The notes: a model not told the origin generated them from the letters alone. A DNA stretch of 64,000 nucleotides from Diphasiastrum complanatum (GCA_029204225.1 CM055101.1:59909328-59973327); one strand, 5' to 3'; counted from the stretch's first letter, positions 1 through 11,116 are shown. Numbers and translations: made by a program.

Positions 1-741
1 AATGTGAGAAAGACTAGCAGCCTGTCCATCAAAGACAAATCCATGGCGCTATACACCAGGAAGAAAAACTACTCCAAGGGCATGAATCAAGTGCAACAAC
101 AATAGCAAAAGACTCACACTCAAACTGAGCATGGTGGATCACACAAGAAGCTTTTTTGTAGATATTGCAAGAGAGCCAATCATGACATCAAGGAGTGTTG
201 TATCCGGATCTACAACGAGGCAAAGAAGCAACAGCAGCAGCAGCAGTCGGACTCCTCCAACGTGACAAAATTGAAGAAAAAAGGTACACACTTGTTAATG
301 GCTTACAACAGCAGCAACGAAGACTGTGATAGCTGGTACCTGGACAGTGGCGCTACCCAACACATGACCTCTCGCAAGGAATGGTCTACCGAGTATGCAG
401 CTTACAGCAGAGATCAATTCATCTACCTCGGAGATTCTAGCACCATACGCGTGGAAGGCAAAGGAGCAGTGAAGATCAACTTCAACAACGATCTGTCCAT
501 TTGTGTTCCCAACATCCTTCACGTTTCTCAGTTATCAAAGAATCTGTTATCAGTCTCTAAGATCACTGATGAGGGCTACACTGTTACTTTCTCATGTGAG
601 CAATGTACAATACTCGAGGAAGATACTACTGTGACTCCATGTAGTAGAGTTGGAAATCTTTACGTACTCTCTAATTCAGTTGCATTACCTAGTATCTCCA
701 ATAAAAAAGTAAACGACAGTGACATAGTCGATTTGGACATG
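1..741 (+). pseudogene. copia Gag (3' part) and aspartic protease remnant
   Basis: Frame 1 is open except for one TAG at 112-114. A CCHC knuckle (CRYCKRANHDIKEC) lies at about 150-195 and is followed by a glutamine run encoded by CAG repeats (about 225-246). The copia protease signature WYLDSGATQHMTS sits near 334-372, with the usual downstream 'LSKNLLSVSKI' stretch near 532-564. The frame ends at 742-744, just where the pre-integrase motif GHVNTSS continues in another frame, so a frameshift separates the domains and the WHRR part of the pre-integrase motif is missing. Confidence 0.8.
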
Positions 742-1374
742 TGAATACAAGCTCACTTTCTTATATGCATTGTATTAATTTAGTTGATGGACTGAATTTC
801 TCTTCTTCATTAGATAGGAAATCTTTCTTTTGTGAATCATGCATATATGGGAAGCACTCTAGAAACAAGTTTTTAAAATTACATTCCATCAAAACAAGGT
901 ATGTATTGGATCTTGTACATAGCGACCTTTGTGGTCCAATTCCAACTCCGTCCTTAGGAGATGCAATCTATTTTCTCACTTTCATAGATGATTATTCTAG
1001 ATGGTCTACAGTCATGTTCATTAAGCACAAATCTGAAGCCTTTGAATGTTTCAAGAGATTCAAGGCCATGGATGAGACACAAACGTCTACAAAAGTGAAG
1101 GCACTCCGAACTGATGATGCCAAAAAATACATCTCTAACGAGATGTTTGACTACATGGCTGAACATGGTATTAGAACACAGTTCACCACTTCCTATTCAC
1201 CTCAACAGAACGAGACTGTAGAAAGGAAGAATCGAACTCTTCTCAACTCAGCCAGATCCATGCTACATTAAGCACACCTATATGTGAAGTTCTGGATAGA
1301 AGCTACTGCCATAGCCTATTACATGCAGAACAGATCTAACACCAAATTTGAGGCTTCAGAAGAAGATCTATCTT
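732..1374 (+). pseudogene. copia integrase remnant
   Basis: This is the zinc-finger plus catalytic core of a copia integrase. A CESCIYGKHSRNKF stretch precedes LVHSDLCGP, the first catalytic Asp region, with FIDDYSR further on. The second Asp lies in LRTDDAKKY, where most relatives have SDNGGEY, and the catalytic Glu region is SPQQNETVERKNRTL. The frame stops at 1269-1271 (TAA) and continues recognisably as 'FWIEATAIAYYMQNRSNTK' to about 1345 before homology ends at the deletion. Confidence 0.8.
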
Positions 1375-1461
1375 AGCCAGCAGACATATCTAGAAGGCAT
1401 TTTAGAAAAAATTCATATGTCTGATTGCAAATCCATCGATTTCGTGGAACTCAAGGAAGCA

Positions 1462-1831
1462 TAAATTAGTTGCACTTTTTTCAATAGAGATAGAATACAT
1501 CGCAGCATGCCAAGCTTCAAAAGAAGTTGTACAGATCAGGTTATTACTTCATGACTTACATCACACTAAGTTCAATGCTACCACCATTCTGTGTGACAAC
1601 TTGAGCTGTATTTCACTGTCACTGACTTCCAGATTTCATGGCAAATCCAAGCACATAGAAATCCAATATCATTTCATTCGGGAGAAAGTTTTCTCAGGGC
1701 AAGTGATCCTTCAATACTACTCCACAACAGAAATGGTCGCAGATATCTTCACCAAAGCGCTTCCCAAGATCAAGCACCAGAAGTTCTTCAACATACCGAA
1801 TCTGACAAAGATACCAAGGCACCAACCGTGA
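1462..1831 (+). pseudogene. copia RNase H C-terminal remnant
   Basis: The translation contains IEYIAACQASKEVVQIR, matching the E-Y-A-A region of copia RNase H. It is followed by a degraded CDN region, then KSKHIEIQYHFIREKV and the C-terminal DIFTKALPKIKHQKF, which closes copia polyproteins. Several frame changes are needed to read it. A possible polypurine tract follows at about 1838-1850. Confidence 0.75.
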
Positions 1832-3185
1832 TCTTAAGTGGGACTTTTGAAAATTAAGCCCACAGATGTCTCCCTGGAATCATAACTTAGACATCCAATT
1901 CATTTGAAGGACGTCTACAACGAACTTTCGGCTGATCTCCAGCAAAGGGTAACCAATCCCATCATAATTTCAAGTTTAGATGTTAAGTTTAATAACTTGA
2001 AGTCATTGAAGACTTGGCCATCTTCAAGGACTTTCACAAAACTTGCATTTAGAACAAGTCTGCAGATTTACATTACTTTTTCAACAGTCTACAGAAATAC
2101 ACTAAGTGTCGCACAGTTCGCATTTTTTGCACTTTTTCAAAAACTGCGACACTTGCCTTCGACTTCTTTTGTTCAATTATTTTGAAGAAGTCAACTTGAT
2201 CACAATTCAACTGTTAACTATTTTCAACACCTTCAGCTTTTTTGCATATTCCCAAAAAATGCGAAGAGAGAGAGAATTCCAGAAGGTCCTCTATCTTTAA
2301 GGGTTAAAATGTTAAAGACACCTTTGCCAACTTTCTAAGGGCACCTTCGGCCTTTCGCATTTTTCCCAAAAAGTGCGAGAGAGTCAAACTGTTAAAGACA
2401 TCTTTGCTTTTTGAGGGGCACCTTCAACTTTCTAAGGCCACCTTCGACTTTTTCGCAAAATCCTGAAGAGAGAGAAAATGCCGAAGGTCGTCTATTTTGA
2501 ACGAGGAACGTTCCCAGCCACTTCCTGAAATTTGCAAAGTGAGAGAATTTGCGACATCCTCGTCCGCGTCAACAATCATGATTTGTTGACCTATATACTA
2601 TGTATAGTTGTCACAAAAGCCATATACTTCCAAGTACAATGGCTTTCCTAATTAGGTGACAAATAGTTAATACACGAATGAAATCTATAAATTGATCATC
2701 CAAGCACAAATTATTGGTTGCTCCGTCCATGAGACGTATTATTTGATCCTCCCAGTTACGCCGTCAATTTTGGTTGTAATTGCTATTTGTATTATGCTTC
2801 AGTGTAATATAGCAACAACAGCCTTTCTATTTGTGTATAACGTAGATGAATGCTTGTTGTGATTGAATGCACTTCATTGTTGTTTGATCGCGCTTGTTTA
2901 CTCACTCTAATAAGAACACGGACGTCTACGACTCCTCAGTTCCTGAACAGACGATGGCTATCTTTGACACATGAGGAACTCGCAATATCATACTGCTCTT
3001 TCAGAACCAAACTTCACACTGAATTTGATTTTCGGTAATAGCACACATAAACCATTTCTAATCTCTTTGGTGGACTGTACTCTTGTTTTTGAGAGTATGA
3101 ATTAATTTTTAAGATCCTCCTGTTGGGCAATTAGAACACTTAAAGCTGTGATTACATTTAGCATAAGCTTTCTATTAGACTATTT
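1832..3185. other. Non-coding, probably LTR of the first copia element
   Basis: No convincing coding sequence is present. The stretch holds a cluster of short inverted repeats built on TCGCA/TGCGA (2100-2540, listed separately) and a 2580-2840 stretch that could be the end of an LTR. The opposite LTR is outside the window, so terminal identity cannot be checked. Confidence 0.4.
2311..2490 (+). repeat. Two imperfect 80-bp tandem modules with TCGCA hairpins
   Basis: GTTAAAGACA begins at 2311 and again at 2391, so the period is 80 bp. Each module carries CTTTG, GGCACCTTC, TTTCTAAGG and a TTCGC run. The first also contains a hairpin TCGCATTTTT-CCC-AAAAAGTGCGA (about 2355-2378). A related inverted pair lies upstream near 2117-2150. 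The modules probably lie in the LTR of the copia remnant. Confidence 0.6.
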
Positions 3186-3229
3186 TTGCATCTAGCAGCT
3201 GATTGTAATGGGGGAGCTGTTCCGCAATA

Positions 3230-4266
3230 TTCCTGCTCTCTTCTCCGTTCGCATTCTTCTATCTCCCTTGCCCCATCACGTACCATAGTCGACGGACATC
3301 CCGAGGTGCCTCAGTCAGAAAGAGCGCCCATACCTTTGTCCGAGTGGGAGGAGGTCATGAGTAGTGAGGACGATGATGAGTCCACTACGAATGAAGATGA
3401 ACCAAACCTGAGATCAGTACTAGATATAGAGTGGAACACTCCAGAAGAGCGGCCTCCCAAAGTTCGGGACGCCGATATTTGCATGATAGACCTAGAAACC
3501 CTAGAAGAGCCCAAGAATATCAAAATAGGTGCTTCCCTAGGAATTGGAGAAAAAGAAGAATACGAACGATTGTGTAGAAAGTACCAGCATATTTTTGCAT
3601 GGGACTACTCAGATCTCAAGGGGATTTCACCTGACCTAGTGACACACACAATATCACTAAAGGAGAGAGCCAAACCTGTACAACAAAAACAACGCTGGCT
3701 ACCCTACCACCTGAGGGAAGGAGTGTACACGGAACTCAAGAGACTTCAAAATGCTGGACTGATATTTCCAGTAGAGAACACCAAGTGGTGTTTCCCAATA
3801 GTACCTCACACCAAGAAGAACTCCAAACGTATTTGCGTGTGTGTGGACTATAAGAGGTTGAACAAACATACTAAGAAGGACTACTACCCATTGCCGTTCA
3901 TAGACCAAGTCCTAGAAGAAATGGCAGAAAGAGACCAGTAAATGGACTATTTTGTAGGCTATAATCAGATAGCCATAGTAGAAGAGGATAAATTGAAGAC
4001 CACCTTCACAACCACTTTTTGGGGTTTTTGCTTACCACGTCATGGCCTTCGGGTTGACTAACCCCCCTGGAATCTATCAGAGGTTTATGAACAAACACTT
4101 TGAGGATATCTTAGACAAAAACCTCAAAATTTTTATAGATGACCTCTGTGGGGCAACCACCATCACAAAACATCTCACCATGCTAGAGAAGTATTTTCAG
4201 AAGTGCGCAGTAACCTGTATAGCCTTGAATGCTAACAAGTGCCTATTCGGAGTTCCTTATGGGTAG
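3230..4266 (+). pseudogene. gypsy reverse transcriptase remnant
   Basis: An acidic stretch (3340-3420) leads to the RT entry sequence with HIFAWDYSDLKGISPDLV (about 3588-3643). Finger motifs follow: KTNTKWCFPIVPHTKKN-like sequence and the VCVDYKRLNKHTKKDYYPLPFIDQ motif (about 3838-3910). A stop at 3939 interrupts it. The palm continues in another frame with AFGLTNPPGIYQRFMN and the catalytic box IFIDDL near 4127-4146. The CDS ends at 4264-4266, where the thumb is broken. Confidence 0.85.
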
Positions 4267-4900
4267 GAGATGTAATTAGTAAGTACGACATGACAATTGA
4301 CCCAAAAAAAATAACTATGCTCCTAGCCATGATGACACCTACTACGATGTCCCAACTTCAGACCTTCTTAGGCTGAAGCGGTTATTACAAAAGATATGTC
4401 ATGACCTATGCCACGCGTACTTACCAAATGACTGGCTTATTGAAAACCAATGTGGAGTGGACTTGGGACGATACATGTGAGAAGACCTTTCAAGAATTGA
4501 AAGTAGCTTTGGCTAATGCTCCAATATTGAAACCACCTATGTACGATAGAGAGTTTTTCGTTTTTACTAGCACCAGGGACACGTGCATAAACTGTTGTCT
4601 GGCCCAGATTTGGGACAAAAAATATCACCCTATTATATTTTGGGAGAAAACTAAACAAAACCGAACTTAATTATAGTAAGGCTGAGAAAATTTGTTTGGG
4701 GATAGCTTATGCTGCCGCCAAACTAAGGCATTACCTATTGCATCGGAAAGTGCTTTCTTTATCAAGAGTACTGCGGTCACCTTGATGATGAATAAACTAG
4801 AACCTCTTATGCACTTAATGAAGTGGATAATCTTGACTACACCCTCCAAATCAAGCCGCCTAAACTGCAAGGGTTAAACGATTGTACTTGCGAGTTGTGA
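4267..4900 (+). pseudogene. gypsy RNase H (primary) remnant
   Basis: After TWDDTCEKTFQELKVAL (about 4457-4507), the RT-RNase H connection, the usual D of the DAS motif is replaced: FVFTSTRDT stands where TDAS is expected. The next frame carries LNYSKAEKICLGIAYAAAKL (about 4667-4726), the E-containing helix of gypsy RNase H. Two stop clusters and a frameshift near 4660-4680 inactivate it. The tail LDYTLQIKPPKLQG (near 4830-4872) is typical of the linker to integrase. Confidence 0.75.
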
Positions 4901-6240
4901 GGGGTTACTGAAACATACAATGAGTGAGAGACTGACCACCTAAGAGAACTTTTGAGGGTAGACATTGACACAATTCCTGAGTGGTATACGACTTTAGCAA
5001 CCTACCTATCCACGCTAGAGACACCCAGCATAATGACAGCTCCAGAAAAATGAAAACTACATCTACAAGCCCTAAAGTTCACTTTAATAGGGAGCACACT
5101 CTATAGATGAGGGGTGGAAGGGTTGTATCGAAGATGCGTCACTCTTGAAGAAACCAAATTTATACTAGAGGAGTGTCATGATTCTGCCTGTGGGGGCCAC
5201 TTTGCTGGCCAGCTCACAGGTCAAAAGATTCTAAGGGCGGGATATTGGTGGCCGACATTATTCCAAGATGCCCACATACACACCAGAAACTATGACACCT
5301 GTCAACGAGTTGACAAGACGGATAACATGGTGTAATTGTTAGTTTCAATACAGGCCTGTCTCCTCTTTGAAAAATGGGGCATTGACTTCATTGGACCAAT
5401 ACACCCAGCTTCATCTAGCAGAAAATATTATATCATTGTGGCCACTGACTATTTCATAAAGTGGGCTGAGGCACGGGCTGTGGCCAAGGACAATGCAAAG
5501 GGAACCGCCTAGTTCTTGCTAGAACAGGTGATAGGCCAGTTCGATACACTTAGAGAACTCATCTCTGACAGGGGTACCCATTTTCTAAACAAAACTATCA
5601 AAGCCTTGACCGATCAGCTGACGATCAGGCACCGGAAAAGCACACCCTACCACCCGCAAGCCAACGGTCAAGGCTGAAAGCACGAACAAACAACTGGTAG
5701 GTATTCTAAGGAAAACCGTATCAGACCGACAGAGGGATTGGGACAAAAAATTGTACTCGGCAGTGTGGGCATATAATGCCACCTATAAGACCAGTACCAA
5801 TCACACGTCCTTTTTTCTAGTGTATGGCCAAGAATTTGTACTGCCAGTAGAAATAGACTCCCATCCTTGCATTTTGCCATGAAGCATGACCTAGACGAGA
5901 AAGAATCAATACAACACCGACTGGACACTTTACAAGACCTAAACGAGCACTGACTACCTGCCATGAATCACTAAGAAACCCACAAGAGGCACATGAAAGA
6001 AATACATGACAAAAATGTGCACGAATCTCAATTCATGCAGGGGCAGTTAGTATTATTCTACGACCCTAGACATGAGCTGATGCCTCAAAAGTTGGGGCCA
6101 CACTGGAACGGTCCGTATGTAATTGTGAAGCTGCATGAAAATAACATATTAAGTTGGCAGAACTGAACGATGAAAGTTTTAAGCACCGGACCAACATAAA
6201 TAAGATAAAAGCTTACTGTAGTTAAAGAGGAGCCGAAGTC
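4901..6240 (+). pseudogene. gypsy integrase remnant
   Basis: The HHCC zinc finger reads ECHDSACGGHF...YWWPTLFQDAHIHTRNYDTCQR (about 5171-5317). The core begins with WGIDFIGPIHPASS (about 5376-5417), followed by ATDYFIKWAEAR and SDRGTHF near 5565-5590. YHPQANGQG near 5649-5675 is the region of the catalytic Glu. A C-terminal GPHWNGPYVIVKL (near 6088-6130) matches the GPY/F-like module. Multiple stops (for example 5335-5337 and around 5511) show that it is dead. Confidence 0.8.
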
Positions 6241-6269
6241 ACCTGTACAATATGTAACACCTTTTCTTG

Positions 6270-6860
6270 TTCACCTTTTCAGGTATCGGAGTGAACGACC
6301 TAGAGGCATCATGGAGACTGAGAATACTCAAAGAATCAGAAGTAGCCCTAGTGACCCTGTACATATACGTTGAAAGGAAGGGTGTGAGAAAACCCAAACA
6401 AAAATTCAAAAAATCATAAAAAATGCAAAAAGGTTATTGTTGTGATATGGAGCTCATTTAGGAACTTGGGACGTATACGTTGAAGGTAGACAGACCCTGA
6501 AGACATTTGAATAGTAAAAGGTGCCATAGGAGTAGTATTTCCAATGGGATTGAACTATTAGGGAAACGATTCACGAATAACACTGCCCAATACAAAGCCC
6601 TTCTAATAGGTCTACAAATGGCCATGCGAGTTGCACAAAGTATAGGCAACCTCCGAATTATGGGAGATTCACAACTCCTAATCCAAGGTATGATTGGCAT
6701 ATATCGACTCAAAAGCAAGACCTTACAGGCCTATGCAGTCGCCATCGAATACACTGAGAGTTTTTCCACATTGAATGGATGCATATTCCACGAGCACAGA
6801 ATCAACGTGCTGATAGTCTAGCTGCGATAGCCTACGACCATGATCATTACTGACAATGTG
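6270..6860 (+). pseudogene. Second RNase H (archaeal/plant-type) of the gypsy element, after integrase
   Basis: A good splice acceptor (pyrimidine tract, then CAG at about 6280-6282) opens a segment that contains KGAIGVVFP, where family members have a GAG(I/V)VF strand. It continues with NNTAQYKALLIGLQMAMRVA, the E-containing helix with Glu replaced by Gln. Then come GDSQLLIQGM, the catalytic GDSQLV motif, and HIPRAQNQRADSLAAIA (about 6782-6832), the C-terminal helix with its Asp. Three frames are needed. This type differs from the gypsy RNase H upstream and is known as a captured domain (aRNH) in Tat elements. Confidence 0.75.
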
Positions 6861-7060
6861 AGCCAGGTAGGGTAGTCATTTCGCCCATAACCATCGTTGC
6901 AGAACTATGGATAATCCTGAAAGCCCAGACATGGTATGGAGTTTGGTGGATCAGAAGTCTGATAAACCAAGTATGTCTAGAGAATCCCCAACTCCTAGCC
7001 CAATTACATCAATTGATGAGCCATGAACTATCTAGAACTTGTTTTAGGTCACACCATAGG

Positions 7061-7857
7061 TGACAAAATTTTCAGAATTCACACGTGTGGGGAATGTCCA
7101 CAAGAGTGACTGATCTTAATTAAGCTTTGTGATTGGCACTATAACCTGATTCTAGATTGATCAACAAAATCTAGTTCAAAAGAAATGGCTAATCCACAAT
7201 CTAGCATGCTAATCAACAGAATATAATAGCAATGAATCAAAGAATGAATAAAAATACAAGATTTCAATGTATAAGCATTAGCCTCAACACGAGTTAGAGA
7301 GGGAGAGAGCTAGAGAGATAACAAGCAATATTTGTTTAGATCCAAAATGGCATGAGATAGCTACAAAACTTTGGTTCTTCATCATTGATTGTGTGGAGAG
7401 CTACACATATTTATGGAGATTGAGGTAGCTCGAGGTAGAACCATATCTATTCACTCCAAAATGACATCTAAAGTGACATCTAGAGTCTATGTGACATTTG
7501 TCACTTGTCATGCATGAAATTCTACCAAGTTTTTACAAGTGTACTAGTTCTAAATAGAAATTTCCAAATCATCATGCATGTGTCCATTAAACTTTGTGCA
7601 TGCCTTGCATGTCACTATGGATCACTTACAATTAATGCATGTGAGTTTCCACGAGTTTCTACAAGCATAATCATGCTAATTCTATGTCTACAAACTATAT
7701 GCAAGTTGCATTTATCAAACTAGATAATACATAACCATGTAGCTCGAGTTATATGTAGGCCAAACTTGGCATTTTTCATTAATGAGCTACATACTTGCAT
7801 GGTACAACATTTGTAACAAGCCAAGAAATCAATATGGACTGTTTTTCAATTTTAACA
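7061..7857 (-). repeat. Copia A 3' LTR
   Basis: 797 bp, TGACAAAATTTT...TTTTAACA. It is the 3' LTR because the polypurine tract abuts it at 7858. It contains the palindrome CACACGTGTG at 7080-7089 and a GA-rich run near 7300. The LTR matches 12595-13391 over its whole length. Confidence 0.95.
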
Positions 7858-7867
7858 CTCCTCCTAA
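7858..7867 (-). other. Copia A polypurine tract
   Basis: On the minus strand this reads as an AGGAGGAG-containing purine run directly before the TG of the 3' LTR, the expected plus-strand priming site. Confidence 0.8.
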
Positions 7868-7874
7868 AAATGAT

Positions 7875-8879
7875 CTATATTGATTTGAACATGGATCTTG
7901 GTATAACTCCAAGATTGGCTCTATGCTTGTTGAGGGAACTTTTGCTCAAAAGTTTGGTGAGCATATCTGCAATGCAAGATGATGTGTCGATGTGCTCCAA
8001 TTTGATTTCACCTCCAATGTGCTTATCTCTCACGAAGTGATGTGCAACTTCGATATGCTTGCTCCTTGCATGGAATATTGGGTTGTTGGCAAGGGCTTGA
8101 GCTGAAATGTTGTCACACATGATCATAGGTATATTTTCTTCCATAATTATCTTTAGCTCCACTAGTAACCTCTTGATCCAAAGCACTTCCTTTGTTGTTG
8201 TAGTGAGCACCTTGTACTCAGCTTCACAAGATGAGAGTGATACAGTATCTTGCTTTTTGGAAAGCCAAAATATCAAGTTTCCTCCAAGATATATGACATA
8301 AGCACTTGTAGATTTTTGATCTGCTCTATCACTTGCAAAATCCGAGTCAGAATAACCAATAATAGAAAGATCTTCAGTTTTATACAATAAACCAAAATCA
8401 AAAGTTGAAGATATATGTCTAAGCACTCTCTTGGCTTTTTTCCAATGATAAACTGAAAGATTTTGCATAGCCTGGCTCAACTTATGAACACTAAAGCTTA
8501 TGTCAGGTCTAGTTATTGTGAGCCAAATTAAGGAGCCTATAAGACTTCTAAAAAGTGTGATGTCCTCGAAGGATCTTTCATCACCTTTGTTAGAGTCCTT
8601 TACATTTTACTCCATAGGTGTTTCTATACTCTTACAATTCAACATATTGAACTTTTTTAACATTGAAAGAGCATACTTAGATTGACATACAAAAGCTTTA
8701 TCTTTAAGAAAGTCAATCTCTAATCCTAGAATATAGTGAATTTTTCCAAGATCTTGCATCTTGAACTCTTTTCCAAGTGCAATCTTGGTTTCCTCAACTA
8801 ACTTGATACAACTTCCTGTCAGAATGATATCATCAACATAAATAAGAAGGATGACAATATATTTATCACAGAACTTGAC
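7875..8879 (-). pseudogene. Copia A RT C-terminus and RNase H
   Basis: The RT palm box LLIYVDDII lies at about 8826-8850, downstream of the TAG that ends the main frame. Connection and RNase H follow: TRPDISF-type sequence, then IGYSDSDFASDRADQKSTSAYV, SLSSCEAEYKVL, ARSKHIEVAHHFVRDK and the terminal CIADMLTKLLSKSS. The last 201 codons (7875-8480) are open. A TAA near 8603 in the connection region breaks the part above. Apart from these stops the domain residues D, E and D of RNase H are present. Confidence 0.85.
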
Positions 8880-10562
8880 CTATAAGGAAGGATCATAGTT
8901 ACTAAGATTAAATCCTAGTGACTCAAGAAAGGTGTTAAGTCGAGAATACCATGACCTTGGAGCTTGCTTTAATCCATATAAACTTTTGAAGAGCAAGCAA
9001 ACTTTTCCTTCATCATGAATGAACCCAATAGGGCGATCCATATAGATCTCTTCTTCTAGATAGCCATTTAGAAATGCATTAGAAACATCTAGCTGAAGAA
9101 TTTGCCAATTGAAAAAACAAGCAAGAGAAATTATGATTCTAATTGACACCATCTTTGCAACTGGGGCAAAGGTCTCCTCATAATCAAGTCCATATACTTG
9201 AGCAAATCCCTTAGCACAAAGCCTAGCCTTGTACTTGTTAATTGTGCCATCTTGATTATACTTGACTCGAAAAACCCATTTGCAACCAATGGTATGCTTG
9301 TTGGATGGAAGATTCACAAGCTCCCATGTATTATTGGCCATCAAAGCATCATATTCTTCCTTCATGGCAAGGTACCATTCCTTTGAGTTGATAGCATCAT
9401 ATACATCCTTCGGCTCCTCATGAGAAATAAAATAGGCACAATTAGTGGAGTTGATTTCCACTTGCTTTCCTCTATCTTCATAGGTATGCCTTCTAGGCTC
9501 GGATCTTTCTCTTTGAGATCTCCTTGGTGAAAAAATTCGAGGTGACTCCTCCTCAAATCTCGGCCCCATCTCTCCATGATGATCTTCAAGGGTGATGATT
9601 GGAGTATCTTTGTGAGAATCTTTGAACTCGGCCTTCTCAAGAATGTATTTTTTATCTTCATGGAATATCACATCTCTACTCTCAATTGTAGTTGAGGTAG
9701 AGGGAACATAGATCCTGTAAGCTTTCTTGTTGGATGCATATCCAACCATGATCCCTTTAACAGAATTAGGATCATCTCTTTTCCTTGTTTCCAAGGGCAT
9801 ATTAACAAACCGAGTACAACCAAAAACTCTAAGGTGATCTACCTTAGGTTTTTTCTGAAACAAGACTTCAAAAGGTGTTTTTCCAGCAAGAGCATTGTGA
9901 GGTAATCTATTGCACAAATAGTTTGCACAATTTATAGCTTCACCCCAATATTCAATAGGCAAAGAAGCTGCTACTTGAATTGGGATGGAGAATAGGCACA
10001 AGAATAGGCACAAATAGTTAGCACATTCACATAGAGATCTATTTTTCCTCTCAGCTACTCCATTTTGGGATGGAGAATAGGCACAAGAAAATTCTCTCTT
10101 TATTCCTTCACCTTCACAATAATTATGAAACTTGTTGGAGATATATTCACCTCCTCCATCGCATCTTAAAACTTTAACTTTGCAAGAAAACTGTTTTTCT
10201 ACATAAGCTTTGAAGATAAGGAAGTGATAAAAAACCATAGCCTTTGAAGAAAGTAGATACAACCAAGTGTATCTAGTAAAGTCATCAATAAAGGTGACAA
10301 AACATGTTGCACCACCAATATTTTTAGAAGAGGAAAAATGTACATCTGAATGTATGAGTTTCAATGGATAAGTAGTCTTTATATTAGACTTATGATATGG
10401 CTTTCTGTGTGACTTTGCAATGGCACAAGCCTCAAAAGGCTTGAGATCTTTAGAAAGAGATTTTGGAAGACCAAAACCCTTCTCCTTCTTAACCATAGAA
10501 GACATAGATGTAAAGTTAGGATGTCCCAACCTTCTATGCCACAGCTCCTCCTTAGATAACAA
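8880..10562 (-). CDS. Copia A integrase and N-terminal RT (560 codons)
   Basis: It opens with the pre-integrase motif ELWHRRLGHPNF and a zinc-finger region. Integrase core residues follow: LIHSDVHF and FIDDFTRYTW, then LRCDGGGEY, and SPSQNGVAERKNRSL with the catalytic Glu. RT starts at KEWYLAMKEEYDAL, with HTIGCKWVFRVKYNQDGTIN, KARLCAKGFAQ and YGLKQAPRSWY. It ends at YDPSL-stop, just before the YVDD box, so the RT is truncated. A 23-bp piece of the SPSQNG region (10066-10088) is duplicated at 9981-10003 and adds out-of-register residues after the catalytic Glu. Confidence 0.9.
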   Translation of the reverse strand: MLSKEELWHRRLGHPNFTSMSSMVKKEKGFGLPKSLSKDLKPFEACAIAKSHRKPYHKSNIKTTYPLKLIHSDVHFSSSKNIGGATCFVTFIDDFTRYTWLYLLSSKAMVFYHFLIFKAYVEKQFSCKVKVLRCDGGGEYISNKFHNYCEGEGIKREFSCAYSPSQNGVAERKNRSLCECANYLCLFLCLFSIPIQVAASLPIEYWGEAINCANYLCNRLPHNALAGKTPFEVLFQKKPKVDHLRVFGCTRFVNMPLETRKRDDPNSVKGIMVGYASNKKAYRIYVPSTSTTIESRDVIFHEDKKYILEKAEFKDSHKDTPIITLEDHHGEMGPRFEEESPRIFSPRRSQRERSEPRRHTYEDRGKQVEINSTNCAYFISHEEPKDVYDAINSKEWYLAMKEEYDALMANNTWELVNLPSNKHTIGCKWVFRVKYNQDGTINKYKARLCAKGFAQVYGLDYEETFAPVAKMVSIRIIISLACFFNWQILQLDVSNAFLNGYLEEEIYMDRPIGFIHDEGKVCLLFKSLYGLKQAPRSWYSRLNTFLESLGFNLSNYDPSL

Positions 10563-11116
10563 AGAACTTCACGAAGGTTTGCATTCTCATAAGAATTCAA
10601 CTTAAAAATTCCACCACATCTAGTTCCATCAGCAAGGATCTCATCTTTTCTCTTGATAAAACAAGTACTGGAGTTGAACTTTACATCACAACCATTATCA
10701 AGCAACTTTTCCACACTAATTAAGTTCTTTGTAAGTTTTGGAATGAAAAGAACATTAGAAAGTGCAAGAACTTTTGAAGAAGCAAGTTTCAATGGAATGT
10801 TGCCAATTCCTTCTATTGGACACTCATGATCATTAGCTGTGTAAATAGATCTCTTGAGTCCTTTGAAAGGTAAGATTGAGTCAAATGACTCCTTTGAACA
10901 TCACATATGTGAAGAGGCTCCACTGTCTATGTACCAAGCTCCATCTTTCTTGAAAGGTGATGAAGAAAAACTGGACACAATAAGTGATCCTTCTCCATCA
11001 CTTACAACAGAATATTCTTCAATTTCTTTGGAGAGATTAGCTTGCTTGAGTTGGTTTTTCTTCTTAAAGCAATTAGAGGCATAGTTCCTCTTTTTGCCAC
11101 AGAAGAAGCACTTCAC
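10563..11116 (-). pseudogene. Copia A nucleocapsid knuckle and protease
   Basis: The frame 10901-11116 opens with KCFFCGKKRNYASNC, a CCHC knuckle in which the His is replaced by Tyr. It ends with the protease signature AWYIDSGASSHM. After a break, the frame 10379-10792 gives the protease end, LSNVLFIPKLTKNLISVEKLLDNGC. The junction with gag overlaps by a few bases (11113-11116) in another frame, so the polyprotein is split by a frameshift. Confidence 0.8.

Larger units (their letters stand above)
1..1831 (+). mobile_element. Degenerate Ty1/copia retrotransposon with RT deleted
   Basis: The order Gag zinc knuckle, protease, integrase, RNase H is that of a copia polyprotein read left to right. 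The window opens inside gag, so no 5' LTR is visible. Between the end of integrase (about 1374) and RNase H (about 1462) nearly all of the reverse transcriptase is missing, so an internal deletion of roughly 1.5-2 kb is inferred from the usual copia layout. In-frame stops and a frameshift near 735 make it non-functional. A 3' LTR probably lies within 1840-2840, but I could not fix its borders. Confidence 0.85.
3230..7060 (+). mobile_element. Degenerate Ty3/gypsy (Tat/Ogre-like) retrotransposon, interrupted at 7061
   Basis: RT, RNase H, integrase zinc finger, integrase core and a second, unrelated RNase H follow one another on the plus strand, with stops and frameshifts throughout. The right end is cut by copia A at 7060. 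The same host sequence resumes at 13392 after the target duplication ATAGG. The acidic linker before RT, FAWDYSDLKGIS, and the second RNase H suggest the Tat lineage (inference). No LTR pair was identified. Confidence 0.8.

Noticed and set aside
7505-7723. Open frames inside the copia A LTRs (7505-7723 and 13039-13257)
   Set aside because: Both lie wholly in LTR sequence, with substitutions not biased to third positions and no known domain.
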